A stretch of DNA of 64,000 bases. Source: Scedosporium boydii. Lineage: Eukaryota > Ascomycota > Sordariomycetes > Microascales > Microascaceae. The DNA is taken from contig NJFT01000026.1 of NCBI GenBank assembly GCA_002221725.1, positions 1 to 64,000 on the forward strand, read 5' to 3'. Numbering within the stretch: the stretch's first letter is position 1; every line of letters begins with the position of its first letter. The position numbers were made by a program, and so were the translations under genes. Below, one piece after another: positions 20,884 to 33,670 of the stretch. The notes below the pieces were generated by a model. The model did not search any database. It saw nothing but the letters and a program-made list of their open reading frames with translations, and had not been told where the DNA came from.

Positions 20884-22391
20884 TTACAACTTAATATACG
20901 AATGGAATTCTCGGCTCTTCAGCTCCTTTCGGACCCGCGCGAGCATGAGCGTGACCTCCTCCTCACTGTATCCCAACATCATGAGCGCCTTCAGCGAAGC
21001 ATCGAGGCCATCAAGAGTTTGCACAAGATTCATCATGCCAATCTCCTTTAGCTTGGGGTCCTTGGGCCACGGTCCGAGTGGCACCTTGATTACTTCCTCG
21101 TGTGTGTTGATGAAGCCCGCCGTCTTAGCGCGATCGAGGAGCTTTGGGCCTGGGTAGGCATTGCGGTTGATGCTATCCAGTACTCCGAGGAAGCTCGTAC
21201 ACCAGTGATGGGTTACGTGCTCCGCCGTTAAGGTCCCATCATCCGAGGCGCATCGCAAGTCCCAGTCTTGGAACTCGGCCCACCCGCCAGGAGTTACGTT
21301 GCTGTAATTACGTCGAATATCAGTTCAGATGATTTCTTCTAACAGGTAAAAGGTGAAAAAGTCTAGCCTACTCATATACGCTCTTGAAGAGCTTGGGCCA
21401 GTCCCCAATTGAGCCAGCCATATAGCGGCACATGATGAAGTCGAAGGTAAAGTTGTAGGCCCATTCGCTCTCGACATCATCGACTTCGAACTTGACGTTT
21501 GGAGGCACCCTTGGGTAAATGTAAATATTAGTGCTGAGTTTTTCCCTAGTGATAAAATGGAGGGTCTACGCCTGTACCAAGTTGGCTGAATCGGACTGAG
21601 GTCACACCCGATAACCTGTATTTGATATTTGTGATGTTAGACGGAGACACTGAGCTTGAGATTTTGTCTCTAGATAGGAGAAGCTGTAGTACCTGTGCGC
21701 CCGGAAGCAAGTCGCCCATCTCTATCGCCCCTATACGTGGTATATTGTGAGTACTAACACCGCGAATCCTGCCGTTGAGGGCACAGACATACAGGCACCG
21801 GTTCCCGTCCCGATATCTAGAACTTTGTGAACTTTCTTTTCGTCAATCGGGGCGTGATACAGTCGATTGCCTAGACTTCTCACCATTACATGGTGGAACA
21901 GGTCTAGACGTTCCGATTCTCGCTTTCAGAAGCCAGCTGTTAACACGTTAACGATTAATTCGATCTGGGTTCAGCTCACCTCGTCATTGGGGAAAACATA
22001 GGCTACATATCTAGATATCAGTAGGGACACAAGCTAGAGAGGGGTATAAAACGACATACACCCCTTTCGGAAGGCATGGTATCGGCGGCCATGCTCAACA
22101 GGATAATCAAGGACGCTGGAGGATAGGGATGCAGTGAAGGTGGTCCTATAGGGTTTCCTGTCAGCCTGAGTCGAGGCGAAGACTGGGTCTCGTTGACGCG
22201 GGGTAGCCTACAATTGTTCCTCGAAGGTGGGATCATCGACCGTGTCCTAACCAAGGAGGGACAAGGTCAGTAACGGCGTGTTCAAGTATGTAGGGGCGAC
22301 GCACCTGATCAACTTCGATGGGTACGATCTCAGCTGTAGGAGAGGGAGCTGTGGTTGCAGGGGCCGCAGATCCGGCCGGAGCGTCGGTCAT
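20884..22391 (-). CDS. SAM-dependent methyltransferase, LaeA-like
   Basis: Nine exons join in frame to 332 residues (minus strand): 22391-22305, 22246-22212, 22145-22062, 22010-21980, 21922-21793, 21730-21693, 21615-21578, 21509-21372 and 21301-20884. The protein matches the fungal LaeA-like/TAM group of class I methyltransferases. It has HGRRYHAFRKG near residue 60, motif I VLDIGTGTGAW, IGCDLSPIQP after it, then FDFIMCRYMAGSIGDWP and TPGGWAEFQDWDLRC. Such proteins include global regulators of secondary metabolism, but most members have no known substrate. No polyketide or peptide synthetase is nearby, so membership of a biosynthetic cluster is not supported. Several exons are only 31-38 bases. 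An upstream in-frame ATG at 22433 would add 14 residues; I prefer 22391 because the protein then begins MTDAPAGSAAP. The acceptor of exon 4 is the least certain junction. Confidence 0.85.
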
Positions 22392-25283
22392 TTTCCCCGT
22401 CTCGATCTGATATAGTGAGGGATATCCGAGCAAGATGTTTTGGGAGTGCGAGAGTCCTGCAGTCGTACCTCTGCGGTGAGTCTCGTCTATTGCGGCGAAC
22501 GGTTAGGCATTCATGAAGGCTATTCTTAGTACTGGTGGCGTTTTACCTCTCAACTAGTTTCTACCACTTTTATTCTTTGAAGGAGCAAATACGAAGGCAG
22601 GAACTGATCCAACGTGAATTTCAACTTTGGAGAGGGGCTTTCCCCGCAAGTGGTCCGATCTTGCAGTCGTTGGACCAACACGCATATTCCTCCGTTCCTA
22701 TTAGTGAAGAGAGGTGCCAAGACTCTTCAAGACGACGAAACGGTCAAGGACCAACACATTTTCTTGAAGCTGCTACTCTTCGGATCCAAGCACAAGTCCT
22801 AGCCTGATTGTAGAAACCCTTCAAGTCCTTTTCGTCGCTGTCGAAATCTGGTGTATTCTGCATGGTGATGGCTTCTTCTACTGGAGCGAAGAGATGGTCG
22901 AGATTGGTAGATCACCAAGATCGCAATGGTGGAAGAGGCTGGCCATTGTTCCGGTTGTAATGCCTCCGTGACAATTCACTCAGAGCCAACCTTCGCAGAG
23001 GCTCATCGTTGATGCGAAGATGTAGGTGAGAAGGTGTACGTTTTTATTAATGCGATCTCAATCCTGATTCGATTTGTATGTGTATAAGAGCGCAGGCAGA
23101 CTTCGATCTTGGATGACTTGTACTACCTTCAATCCCGGCTGCCGCCTCAACATCCAAATCGACTCCCAATGTTAATATTTCATCATCCGAAACCTTCGAA
23201 GTCATTCCAACTTAATCATCTTCAAATCGACTTCAATCATCGAGAATCCATGCTCCTCGAGTACCTGTACCATGGAGGCAAGTGTTGCGTGGAAGCTCGG
23301 GATCAATCACCACCCGCTGGCTAATATCATCTAGACATGAAACCCAGCAACCTCCAGAACGGAATGAAGGCACAGAAGGAAGGAACTAGATAAATATACT
23401 ATTGGAGAGAAACATTGGCCAATCTCAACCCAATGTCTGACCCATCAGCGAGAGGGAGAGCGGATCACACTTCGCAATATGCAAGACGAACGAGTTACCA
23501 TTGTGCCATGGGCTACGAAGTAGTACGAAGTCGTCTGAACATTCGCTTCATCGTTACACCTATGCTAGCATTAATGCTGGGGTCTCGGCCCTGCCCTCAG
23601 TCCACAGCGTAAGAATCCAAATCGTATCGGCAAGATGAAGGACGAATGGTAGCAGTCCATAATTCTTATCACGATCATCAGTCGTGGAAGTGCGGCACAA
23701 GAATGGAATGCCGAATTTTATGCTGGATGGGCATGCATCCGAAACCGGTGCGACCCGTCTATGCTCAAAGCACGCACGTCCAACCGGATGCAGTTGAGGA
23801 TTGGGTGAGCCATGACGCCCGTCCAAGGTTGACGACATATGACAGATTCAACCAAGCCTGGTCAGGAATCCGAGTGAAGGAGCAAACATGTGCAGGCTGC
23901 CATGAGAGCCTTCTCCGCTGAGGTGCACATCTAATATTCGTATACACCAAGCCTGGCCCACGCCTCGATTTCTTGTTGGAGTTAGTTCAGCATAGAAATG
24001 TACGATCGAATGCGCCGGATAGTTATTCCTGTGCATGCGTTATTCAACATCGCTGTCGCTGCTGGGGGCGAGTGTAGATACCCCGTTGTTGCGGTGAGTC
24101 GGTTTGGTCCGTCACCGCCCGGACGCGGTTTGCTGCAGGTTCGGTGGAAACAGCTCAACCAAAGTTCCACGAAGTCCCTTGGCTGGCCTCTTAGCCCCAT
24201 CAGGAACAATCAAATGAGCGACCGACAAGCAGCAGCGGCCTTTTTAAATGAGATTACAAGACACAGAAAGGGTGGGAAGACAGCTGACGCAGAAAAAGAA
24301 AATAAGAGGGCGAGCACGCCATTCAAGGGGGATTTTGCATCCTGTCGTATCGGGTGGTTTTTAGCGGGTGCTCGGGTATGATTTGCCCGCGGAAGCCATT
24401 TCGGTGGCCACTGATAGAACAAGCCAAGAAAAGAGCGAAGGGATAAACGCATAGCCAGGGCAGGAGGGAAAACGCGGAGCTGAAGACACCTGGCAGAAGC
24501 AGGAAGAGCGAATAACAACCCGAGGGAGAGACAGATAAAACATGATATAAGTGCCTGGGCAGGACCACCGGACGACCACGACCTTGGGCTCGAATAAGTT
24601 CATGCCCGTCTTGCTTGTTTGTTTCCCTTTCCCGCTGTAAGCCTGACCGACTTGGCCTGCTGCTCCACCGAGATTTATTGATCATCGCCTTGTTTTACCT
24701 CCTGCTCCGATGCAGCAAAGTGGCCGTTTCTGAGTGGCCGCATATGCGAAGAGCTCCCTGTTCATCACCTCGCCAAGGCTCCAATCGTCCCCCGTTATGA
24801 TAGCATCACTTGACCTTCAGTGGCTGGACTATCCGGAAGGGGAAATCCAGTGACACGAGGGAAATCGGCGACCTCGTGTGTGCGGCCAGGTAAATCCAAC
24901 TGCCAATCGACTGCAGAATCTGAACGAGATGCCTGGTGTTCTGCTGGCTGGGCGGCTGGATGTGCTGTACTTACAACGAACTCGTGTTCTAGGAGGGCTG
25001 TCTGAGCCTGTCTGATAACAGATACGACCTCCGACCGAATGCCCCCAAGAGGCACGAAATAACCATATCCTTGAATTGAACGGCAGGGAATAGCACTCAG
25101 ACCTAAAAATTTAATCCCGCAAGACTCTGGACGCTGCCTTCAAAGGGGCTTCGTGGATTGGAAGAGATTCAAGGGTTGCTTTGAATAAAATAACATATTC
25201 GTGGAGCCGGCGTCGTTTCGACGGAGGTTGTTCGTTGTCTCCCGTTCCCACCATACCGAACCTAGGACCGACTTTCAGACGCG
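22392..25283. other. 2.9-kb intergenic region, no gene seen
   Basis: Frames here are short and overlap on both strands, and none carries a recognisable domain. One exact copy and one near copy of the TACGAAGTA motif sit side by side at 23514-23532. The part just before 25283 is probably a promoter. Confidence 0.45.
23514..23522. repeat. TACGAAGTA motif copy
   Basis: This is one exact copy of the dispersed 9-mer. A second copy with one mismatch starts two bases after it (23524). Confidence 0.75.
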
Positions 25284-25464
25284 ATGGATGACCACCACCA
25301 CTGGCAACATTCGGATTCCGATGTGGACGAAAGCTCGACGGACTCCTATAGCAATCACGATGACGACTGCCCCGGGTGCCAGAGAATCCTCAAGGCAGAG
25401 GAAGAAAGATATCGTAACATGCGACTCGCGAACAGTGGGATTGGACGTCGGCCGAATCTAGAAG
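25284..25464 (+). CDS. Possible exon of an acidic protein, perhaps a distant first exon of DUG2
   Basis: An ATG at 25284 opens a frame of about 60 codons rich in Asp, Ser and His, with a CPGC cysteine pair and then QRILKAEEERYRNMRLANSG. It ends at a consensus donor, GTAAGC, after codons for RRPNLE. The segment looks coding. Splicing from this donor (phase 1) to the TTAG near 26363 would join it in frame to the DUG2 frame upstream of its first ATG, but the intron would be about 900 bases, which is long for this genome. It may equally be the first exon of a separate small gene whose later exons I could not find. Confidence 0.35.
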
Positions 25465-26389
25465 GTAAGCACGCGAGATCGGACTGTTGCTACTCCGGTA
25501 GTGTTGGCTGGTCCTCTGTTTTCCTTTTCCTCTGTTTTTCGTCTCCTATTTTCTGTTCTTCGTCGTTTGTTTTCCAACTTTTCGGTTCATTCCGTTATAC
25601 AAGTGTATCAATAATGGTTCCATTCCACGGCCAATGTTTGGAATGTGGGAGCGTCGGGGTCCTGGTGCTCTTTATATCCAACTGTGACGACATCAATACA
25701 AATCCTTGATGCCCCCATCTCGAAGCCGCGGAAGGTGCATTTCATTACAGCACCTTCCGTTGGTCGCCCCCGCGCCGGACATGACCAGCGCTGTCAAAAA
25801 TTGTCAAAATGGTCCAACGGCGCCCTTCCTCCACCAAAACTTTTCCAAACTTCCCATGCTTCCCCTCAGTGCGCCCCCACCAAACACACCAAGCTCTCCG
25901 ATTTGGGACGTCGTGAATGGTCCGTCGCCCTTTTCCCAGCTCCTGTAGCGTCAGGGTCCACGCACTACGCCATCCTGAGCCAAATTTCGTCAGATTCTGG
26001 ACCTCCACTGACCTCCACTGACCTCCACTCGGTGTGCTGTGGCCGGTGTCTGCCTCTTGGTGGGATCAATTAATGTGACAGCGCCGTGTCACCACCAGAG
26101 GAACAATTAATCGGGGTCTGCCGTGTGGATGTGGCGAACCCGACAGGGCGGACGAGCTGAATTGAACAGACTTCGATTCATTGAATCTTTACTCCAGGTG
26201 AACTAAGTTGGTCCACCACCACTTTCGCCTCGCGACTAAACGCGACCGCTTCTTTTTTTCATTACCCCTCGTCTGTTTTTGATTCTCTTCGTTTTTATTT
26301 CCCTTACTTCCCTTCACTCCTTTCCGATTACTCTCCCGCGGCATGCTATCGGAGACTTAGCTGCTAACCTCGTCAACGCCGCAGACGAA
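25465..26389. other. Promoter and 5' leader region of DUG2, or a long intron
   Basis: The last 170 bases before 26390 are very rich in C and T with T7 and T8 runs, as in fungal promoters. A triple tandem decamer lies at 26001-26029. No coding frame is convincing. Confidence 0.4.
26001..26029. repeat. Three tandem copies of a 10-base unit
   Basis: The unit ACCTCCACTG is repeated three times (the third copy has a terminal change) about 360 bases upstream of the DUG2 start codon. It may be a short minisatellite or a set of binding sites. Confidence 0.8.
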
Positions 26390-29170
26390 ATGACCCTTCC
26401 GACCCTCTCCTCGACCCTGGGGTTGCTCTACCCCGAGGGCGGATATCCAGAGACCCCTCCCGAGCTCGTCCACAAGCTTCATCACGATAGTTCCGTGCTG
26501 ACCATCGCCGTGCGCCCCGACCTCAAGTATATTTTCGCAGGAACCGAAGGAGGAGAGATTGTCGTGTGGTCCCTCGATACATTCAGCCAGGTCTTCAGGG
26601 TCCAAGCCCACAAGCGCGGCGTCCTGTCGCTGTCTTTGTCTCCCGATGGCTCGCTCTTGTTCTCCAGCGCGGGCGACCCGTTGGTCAACGTCTGGTGCCC
26701 CAAGACCATGGCCCGCATCTACGAAATCTACAGCACCTACGACGTCGGTGACCTCTTCTCCATAGCCTATAGCCAACAGCACGATACTCTGTACATTGGT
26801 GCGCAAAACACCAGCATCCAATGGGTTACGCTAAGCGATCCCAAAACCCGAGTCCCCCACGATTCCGCCCGCCATCCCGACCGCAGAAACCACCGCTTCT
26901 TCGACTCCAAAGCCGTCGGCGGAACAAGCACACCCCGCCGCAGCGACGAAAAGTACGCTTTGATTCCCAAGGCCGAAAACTCGCTTGAGATCGATTCTAG
27001 TGCCATCTACAACTTTGCGCATTACGGATATGTGTACTGCATGTTGATGGCGAAGGGCCCGACTGTGTTGGTGGATTCGGATGAAGACGTGTTAATATCT
27101 GGTGGCGGCGATGGTACAATCAAGCTCTGGAGATTGGGCGTTGAGGCGTCGAGCGATTCGGACAGCCATTCCTCGGACATAGAGCATGGCATCCAGGAGA
27201 TAATGTGTCTCGGTACAGACGATGCCGAGTCTGTCCTGTCCCTCGCCATCGACGGCTCGTTCCTTTACTCTGGGAAGATTGAGGGCATTATTGAGCTGTG
27301 GGACCTCGATACCAAGCAGAAGCTGAGATCCATCAAGGCGCATAGGAGCGACGTGATGTCTTTGCAGATGGGTTGGGGTAGTCTATGGAGTGGTGCTGCC
27401 ACCGGCTCCGCAGCCGTGAGTCGTTGACCACCCTTCCGCAGTTGCTATTATTGTTCCGCTAACATCTCACTTTCCTTCTAGAAACATAACACGGCGCATT
27501 ATGGAAAGTACCAACAAACCGGGGACGTCAGCCAAAAATATCAGTGCCTCAGCCGGTGGAAGGCTCACGACGGCAAGATCCTAGCGTCCGCCGTCACTGC
27601 ATACAAGCATAATAACTACTTCATCACGGGAGCCAACGACGACGAAGTCTGCATCTGGAGGGCGGATAGGTCGTCCGAGAAGCATGTTTCCACGGGCACC
27701 GCCGATGATAGCGTCTTCACCGCTGCGCTTCGAGAATTCATCTCGTACAAGACCGTGTCCTCGAGACCAGAGTTCGCCGAGGACTGCCGCAAGGGTGCGA
27801 CATTCCTGGGAGGCCTGTTCAAGAGGCTCGGCGGTCATGTGGAGATGCTTAGCACGGAAAAGGCCCATAACCCTGTCGTGTTGGCGACGTTTGAGGGCAA
27901 GCGGGAACCCAAGGCGAAGCGCAAGCGTATCCTCTTTTACGGCCACTACGACGTAGTTCCTGCCGACAATAAGAAAGGGAAGTGGATGTCGGGAGACCCG
28001 TTCAAGCTCGAGGGTAGAAATGGGTTCCTGTATGGACGCGGCGTTTCCGACAACAAGGGTCCCATCTTAGCCGCCTTATTCGCTGTCACCGACTTGATGC
28101 AGGCCAAAGCGCTCGAGAACGACGTCGTCTTTCTTATCGAGGGAGAAGAGGAGTTTGGTTCCAGGGGGTTCCAGGAGACGGTTAGACGGAACAGGTCAGT
28201 GATCGGCGATGTAGACTACATCCTCCTCTCCAACAGTTACTGGCTGGACGACGAAGTGCCTTGCCTCACATATGGTCTTCGTGGTGTTCTACACGCGACT
28301 GTCTGCGTCGACTGCAACTTGCCCGACAGGCATTCCGGTGTTGACGGCTCATGCCTTAAGAACGAGCCACTCTCCGACCTGACCGCCGTCCTGTCGCAAC
28401 TCAAGGGCCGAGGAAACCACGTTCTCATTCCTGGGTTTTACGACAACATCCTACCTACCACGCCCGAGGAGGAGGAGCGATTCGATGAGATTGCCTCCAT
28501 CCTCATGAAGCGCCAACCTGAGCTTGGTCCTCTGGGCAAGCAAAAGGCATTGCTTCGAGCCCGATGGAGGGAGCCAAACCTCACCATCCACCGGTACAAA
28601 GTTTCCGGCCCGGACGGCAGCCTAGTGAGTAGCCACGCGAGCGCAAGTATCAGTTTCCGGTTGGTGCCAGGCCAGGAAGTCGACGAGGTCATCAGGTCGC
28701 TCCAGGACTTCCTTGATTCCGAGTTCGCCGAGCTCGAATCCGATAATACTTTTACTCTCAAGATCGACAACAAGGCGGAACCGTGGCTGGGCGATCCTAA
28801 GAACTACATCTTCCGTACCCTTGAGAAGGCGGTCATGGAAGTGTGGAGCGAATCGTTCGAGTCTCCACATGAGGAGGAGGAAGTAGATGATTCCGATGAG
28901 GATGATGATGAGAGCGACAGCGGCAGTGTAGACGAAGTCAGCCTGCTTGAGAAGCCTGCCGTTCCGCATAAGCCGAAGAAGCCCCTTTACATCCGCGAGG
29001 GAGGCTCCATCCCTGCGATCCGGTTCCTAGAGAAGGAGTTCGGGGCTCCAGCAGCTCATCTCCCTTGTGGACAGGCGAGTGACTCGGCTCATCTTGACAA
29101 CGAGAGGTTGCGGATTTTGAACTTGGTGAAGAGCAGGGAGATTTTCAATCGTGTGTTCAGTACCCTTTGA
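26390..29170 (+). CDS. DUG2: Glutathione-degrading complex subunit, WD40-M20 peptidase fusion (Dug2)
   Basis: In yeast, Dug2 forms a complex with Dug3 that removes the gamma-glutamyl group of glutathione in the cytosol. Two exons (26390-27415 and 27482-29170) join in frame to 904 residues. Residues 20-400 are WD40 repeats, with units such as IFAGTEGGEIVVWSL and ISGGGDGTIKLWRL. From about residue 410 an M20-family metallopeptidase follows. Its metal ligands are visible: GHYDVVPAD near 497, GVSDNKG near 530, EGEEEFGS near 562 and a late His in ASDSAHLDNE near 878. A run of Asp, Glu and Ser (near 770-800) is an insertion in the catalytic domain. The start at 26390 is the first in-frame ATG of the long frame. 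An upstream exon at 25284 could extend it. The domain order is that of Dug2. Confidence 0.93.
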
Positions 29171-31076
29171 GGGGTCAAGGGGTATATTAGAGGGGGAGAA
29201 AGGGGAGGTAATAGACTAAGTGCATGCATACATATTTGACTTTGAGGCGTTCATGGAAAGACAAAACAAAAAAGAATGAACAAAAAGAATTCATGGATGT
29301 AATGAGGGATACCTGGGTCTGTTTTGAGTTTGGAACAAATGTCTGGTATTGTATGGTATGATAGACAAAAGTGCATCTTATGCTTAGATGAATAGAAGCA
29401 CAATGCATAATAACATGGGGAAGAGACTCATCGATCTACATCAGGGTGCTTTCCACATAGTGGTCATCCGCCACTTCCGTAAGTGCTGTTTTAGCATCCT
29501 GGAGAATATGGGAAATTACTTTCCGACCAAGATACCAAGATAGCCTTCCCTGATCAATGGATGATGCCAGGTTGGGGCGTGCCTGCCAACTCTGGTATGT
29601 ACTAGACTGACCAGTTCTTCCCTCGACCAGGAGATCACAATTACTACAGCTCTATCGAGCACTCACCACTTCCACTTAACAAAACACTTCCAAAGACAAA
29701 TCACCGAGATCATACAATGTCAAGGCACACCCGGTTCTCGGTCTCTGCAATCGCTTCCACTATCAATTATCTTTCTGTACGTCGAGGATAGAAACGGAGT
29801 CTGAGGATCCGCCTCCGAAAGACGCCGCCGCTCCTACCACCACCACCACCGCATGGGTGGAGCTGTGGGAATGCTCTATGTCAACCGCTCCATGTTAATG
29901 TGAGGGCCTCATGTGGGGGCCAGACCTCCTCAACGCATCCCGACTGACGATGATCAGCGCTCTTTGGGCCGCAGGTTGCGCAGTTTACGCGTTCATGGGT
30001 CCACGCCGATTCCCCGCATTCCGCTCCCGGAGTTCCGGCATTAGAGTTGCCGGCTCGACCACATGGTTGGCCTTTGGCTTTGGGCAGTCGGTATTCTAGC
30101 CCTGGTGCATTTCTCAACGCATCGACAAAAGAAGGACGACAATAATACGAATTCGACAGTACACGCCGAGGGTGCCGGAAATGGACTCTCGATCAAGTCG
30201 ATTTATTCTTGGACGTGGATGCGTTGTGGTTGGTGTTTGGCGTCAAAGGATGAGATTCTCCGCGAGCGGATAACTCATCTCAGGAGGCGCTTGGCGTCAG
30301 GTCTAAGCAGGGCGGCTCCCGCTTCAGAGGCGGAGGTCGGTGGTTTGGCGGAGGCGGTAGCTGGGAGCTTACTGTTAAGACGTGCTCGAAGGTCGTGTTC
30401 CCTGTGACGCGGGCACGCATCGCCATCGGAGCCTGGGACGCATCAGAAAATACTCCCCCGGCCCAATTTTATAAGGCTTTGGGCCTCAACATGGCTCCTG
30501 CCCGCGCTCCGACTCCGAAACCCGTCAGCCTCCGTCCTTCCCTCCAACCGCCGACCTAAGAAGAGGTTGGTAACCAGCAAACAGCGAGGGTTTCAGAACA
30601 GGTACAAGAGTTTACCAGGACCGGGAATTAAGAAGGCGATGCGAGTGAGATTGAGCTAAGGGCATGGGCGGCAGAAATGAAGCAATTCCTAAGTTTTGGA
30701 ACCACTAGGATGGAGAACTCGGCAAGATCCCTGAGAATCAAACAGCGGCGCTTTTGGGTCAACCTTCGAGGAACAGAGAATAACAACCCCGACGGCGAGG
30801 ATGGAACGGCGAAGGAGGTTGGCGCTGGGAAGTCAAGCGGAAATGGACTTACACAATCACGCCTTCTCGCAACGCCACAGCGAGAAAGACGCCTATCATC
30901 TTTTCCCAGAACTGGCACTCATCATAACGGAAGAGAAGAAAATCAAGAATAAAACAACCCTGTTGAAATAACTGTCCACGAAGCAAAAGGAAGTACTCCG
31001 CTAAGCTTAGCATTTGGTAACTTATTCTTCCAATTTGACGAACGTCAACCCTCGAGTGATGAGCCATATGTTGCCT
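29171..31076. other. 1.9-kb intergenic region, no certain gene
   Basis: Two overlapping plus-strand frames at 29911-30099 and 30063-30407 have a hydrophobic stretch each, but they have no domain, share no frame and have no clear splice sites. I do not call a gene. The rest shows nothing recognisable. Confidence 0.4.
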
Positions 31077-32411
31077 CTACAGGCTTTCGGCGTATTCTTG
31101 CAGCATCTTCAGGCACGACTTCATCCATTTCTCTTTCACGAAGTCTTGATGCTGTTCGTAGGCGTGCATTCCCATATAGATACTCGACGACTTAGATTTC
31201 AGGCGGTCAGCCACCTCCTTCGTCCCATCCCCGCCCTGCGACTCGAACGTGCCTAACAACTCTTTGTACTCCTCTAGTCTCGCAGCAGTGAGCCTGATCC
31301 GTTCAATCGCGGCGGGGTGTGAGTAGACTACGCCTGGCGGGTCGACTTGAAGGAACGAGAGCTGAGGATATTGAGCGACAGCCTCGAGGGGCGCAGCCAT
31401 GACGCCGTCAAAGTCAATGACGCCAATGATGTCAAAGTCGTCGTTAACAAGAATGTTGTGCGCACCGAAATCACGGTTCGTCAGCTGGAATGAACTCGTT
31501 TTTTCCTCGCCGTAAAGCGCATCAAATGGTTCAGGATTGTCGGTACCATGAATGATTGATTTTGCTTCAGATAATCCTTCTTTATGGTCCCTTTTAATAA
31601 GTGGCTGACGAGATCGTCGTAATATTCAGCCGACGACAACCAGGGTCCCTTCCCCGTCGTTCCGGTCCGATGTAGAAGTCGTCTGTCTCTTTACCATAAT
31701 AGAGACCCCCGATTTGTGGGAATTTGAACGATGCTACTGTGGCCTGGATCTGAGCCATCTGCTCGCGGAACTTGCGATCTTGTTCGGGAGTGCCGAATAA
31801 CTGAGGAGCGCAGGACTTGGCCTAGCGAAGTTCCAAGGCGGCGTTGCCGTATATATATTCCATCAAGATGTACGGAGCGCCGGCATCGTTCTCCCGAGAG
31901 GTATTATAGTCGAAGACTTCTGGAACGGGGATAGAAGTTTTACGCCTACAGATCTTATGAGATGGACACGCTCTCTGTCGTTAAATCTAAAAGTGAGACT
32001 GCCCTGAAGAACTCCATACTCGCAACCTCAATCTCCATTGTCTTAGAGTCCTCCAGCTCCTCGCGCCGGGCAAACATATCCTCATTTGGAAGACGCACCC
32101 TCGTAACCCAGTTCACCCCGTCTTCGAAATGTTTTAATGTTCTCATTTTTTTTATTTTATTTAACAAATAATTTTATAAGATAAAATACAATCCGCGGGA
32201 CCATGTTGAAGTGGCCCACGGAAAACTTGTCCACGTACTGGCAAGACATGCCACCTCTGTGCTTTGAGGCGCTGTCGGCGAGTACATCCCATTTAACGGT
32301 TGACAAGAAATTGGTCGCTCGAGTGTGTAAAGCGCTCCCGGTCTCGTACTCGTCGGCGCCGAGCCATGAGTCGCTGCCAAGGGCAGACGCGGGTGCGGAA
32401 TCGGCTGCCAT
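31077..32411 (-). pseudogene. Broken APH-family (aminoglycoside phosphotransferase-like) kinase gene
   Basis: Read in the right order on the minus strand, three frames give one phosphotransferase of the fungal APH family. Visible parts are VNWVTRVRLPNEDMF (N-lobe), SIPVPEVFDYN, then APYILMEYI (hinge), then NRDFGAHNILV (catalytic loop, Asp and Asn kept) and VIDFDGV (metal-binding loop). The C-terminal lobe to 31077 is intact. The frame is broken by an AT-rich segment with a stop near 32160, a frame change near 31960-32000, a TAG at 31822-31824, and frame changes near 31655 and 31595. Introns could explain some of the upstream breaks but not the TAG and the two downstream shifts, which lie inside conserved sequence and lack splice sites. 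Such kinases in fungi have mostly unknown substrates. It is most likely a pseudogene; sequencing errors would need to be several. Confidence 0.75.
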
Positions 32412-33670
32412 TGAGCGACTCCTAGAATTAGCCTTCGAGATGCTGGTGATGGGCTTTCACGAGTAGTGGATCGGTGATTTAAGTAGAGAGATGCCCGGAG
32501 TATTGGTTTTCGGTGTGTTTCTCGCTTGGGAATGCCTCCCTTTCCCGTTTTTGTAGACGTCGCGTGTCGTGAAGGGAAAATCGCTGCGTTTTGTCTGTTT
32601 CCAGGCAGAAGTGTCGGCGGAAAAAATGGTTATAGACAATGTTGGGAGGTTCGCGGCTAGTCAACCAACATCTCCTTGAACGGCGCAACGATATTGGGTA
32701 GCTTGCAGGTGAATGCGCATACCCAGGTATTGAAGGTTACACCAGCCAACTAAGCTGGCCGCCTTTAAGATCCCAGTCCATGCCATTGATCCTCGGAGCC
32801 AGGGCGGGATTTCCATTCAGTTGCGCCTGTAAGTTTTGTGAATCACAAGGCAGGCTGTAATGGTCGCATCAAAGCCTTTATCATTGAACGCAATACATTG
32901 ATGCCATGAAGTGGTCTGCGGAATAGCTATTGTCATTAGACCAAGTGTGGGCAACATTCATCAGTTAGTTAAGCGGCGCTTCATTCATACCTCCAGAGCT
33001 GCGAATGGCCGAGCCAGGCAGTGACACGGGGATTCCGGGCATCTGACCTGAGATAGCGTCAATGAACTATGAAACTGCCCTTTCCCCCTTCATGATTCGC
33101 TATCAAAAACATATTCATACAGCTTCCATGCACACAGCCCGGGTGGAAATAGCCAAGTTCCATGTTCGAAAAGTTGCTTTGAAAATGCCCACACCTTCCA
33201 ATAGCCGTTACAACCGAGATGTTTGCTTCTTCCATCTTCGTGTCTTTCGCCTGTAAACTTCCCCTATTCGTCCTTTTCGCACTCCCTGTCAGGAGCCACC
33301 TCGGTTTGGGAATATCAAAAGGCCCTCCGTCTTCTTCTCTCGTCCCTGTCTATGATACAATGCCAACGCCAGATTCAGAAAACTTTTTTTTCCGGAATGC
33401 AAAGATGATTATGGCAATAAGAGTTCGAGCCGGGTGAATATACACGACGCCGTCCGCTCAACGACGGTGCCAAAACAAACGACAATAATAAAAAAAAAAG
33501 AGAGAAAACGAGAATGAGGGGGGAGTAGAGAGGTCCTTCTGTTTTCGTTGCTCTGGTGGCTCGGTATATCCCCTCGGCGGTCATAGAGAGTCGATGTAGG
33601 TGCTCGCTCGCATAACTGTCGTCGCTGGGATATCCTCGTTTCGTGGGGAAACTGTCGTCATGGCAGATTT
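32412..33670. other. 1.3-kb intergenic region, nothing recognised
   Basis: No convincing coding frame, repeat or RNA gene was seen. It includes the 3' region of TIM17 and an A9 run near 33490. Confidence 0.4.

Noticed and set aside
30063..30407. 114-codon plus-strand frame with a hydrophobic start
   Set aside because: Overlaps another frame of equal quality, has no family features and its tail is Arg/Ala-rich noise.
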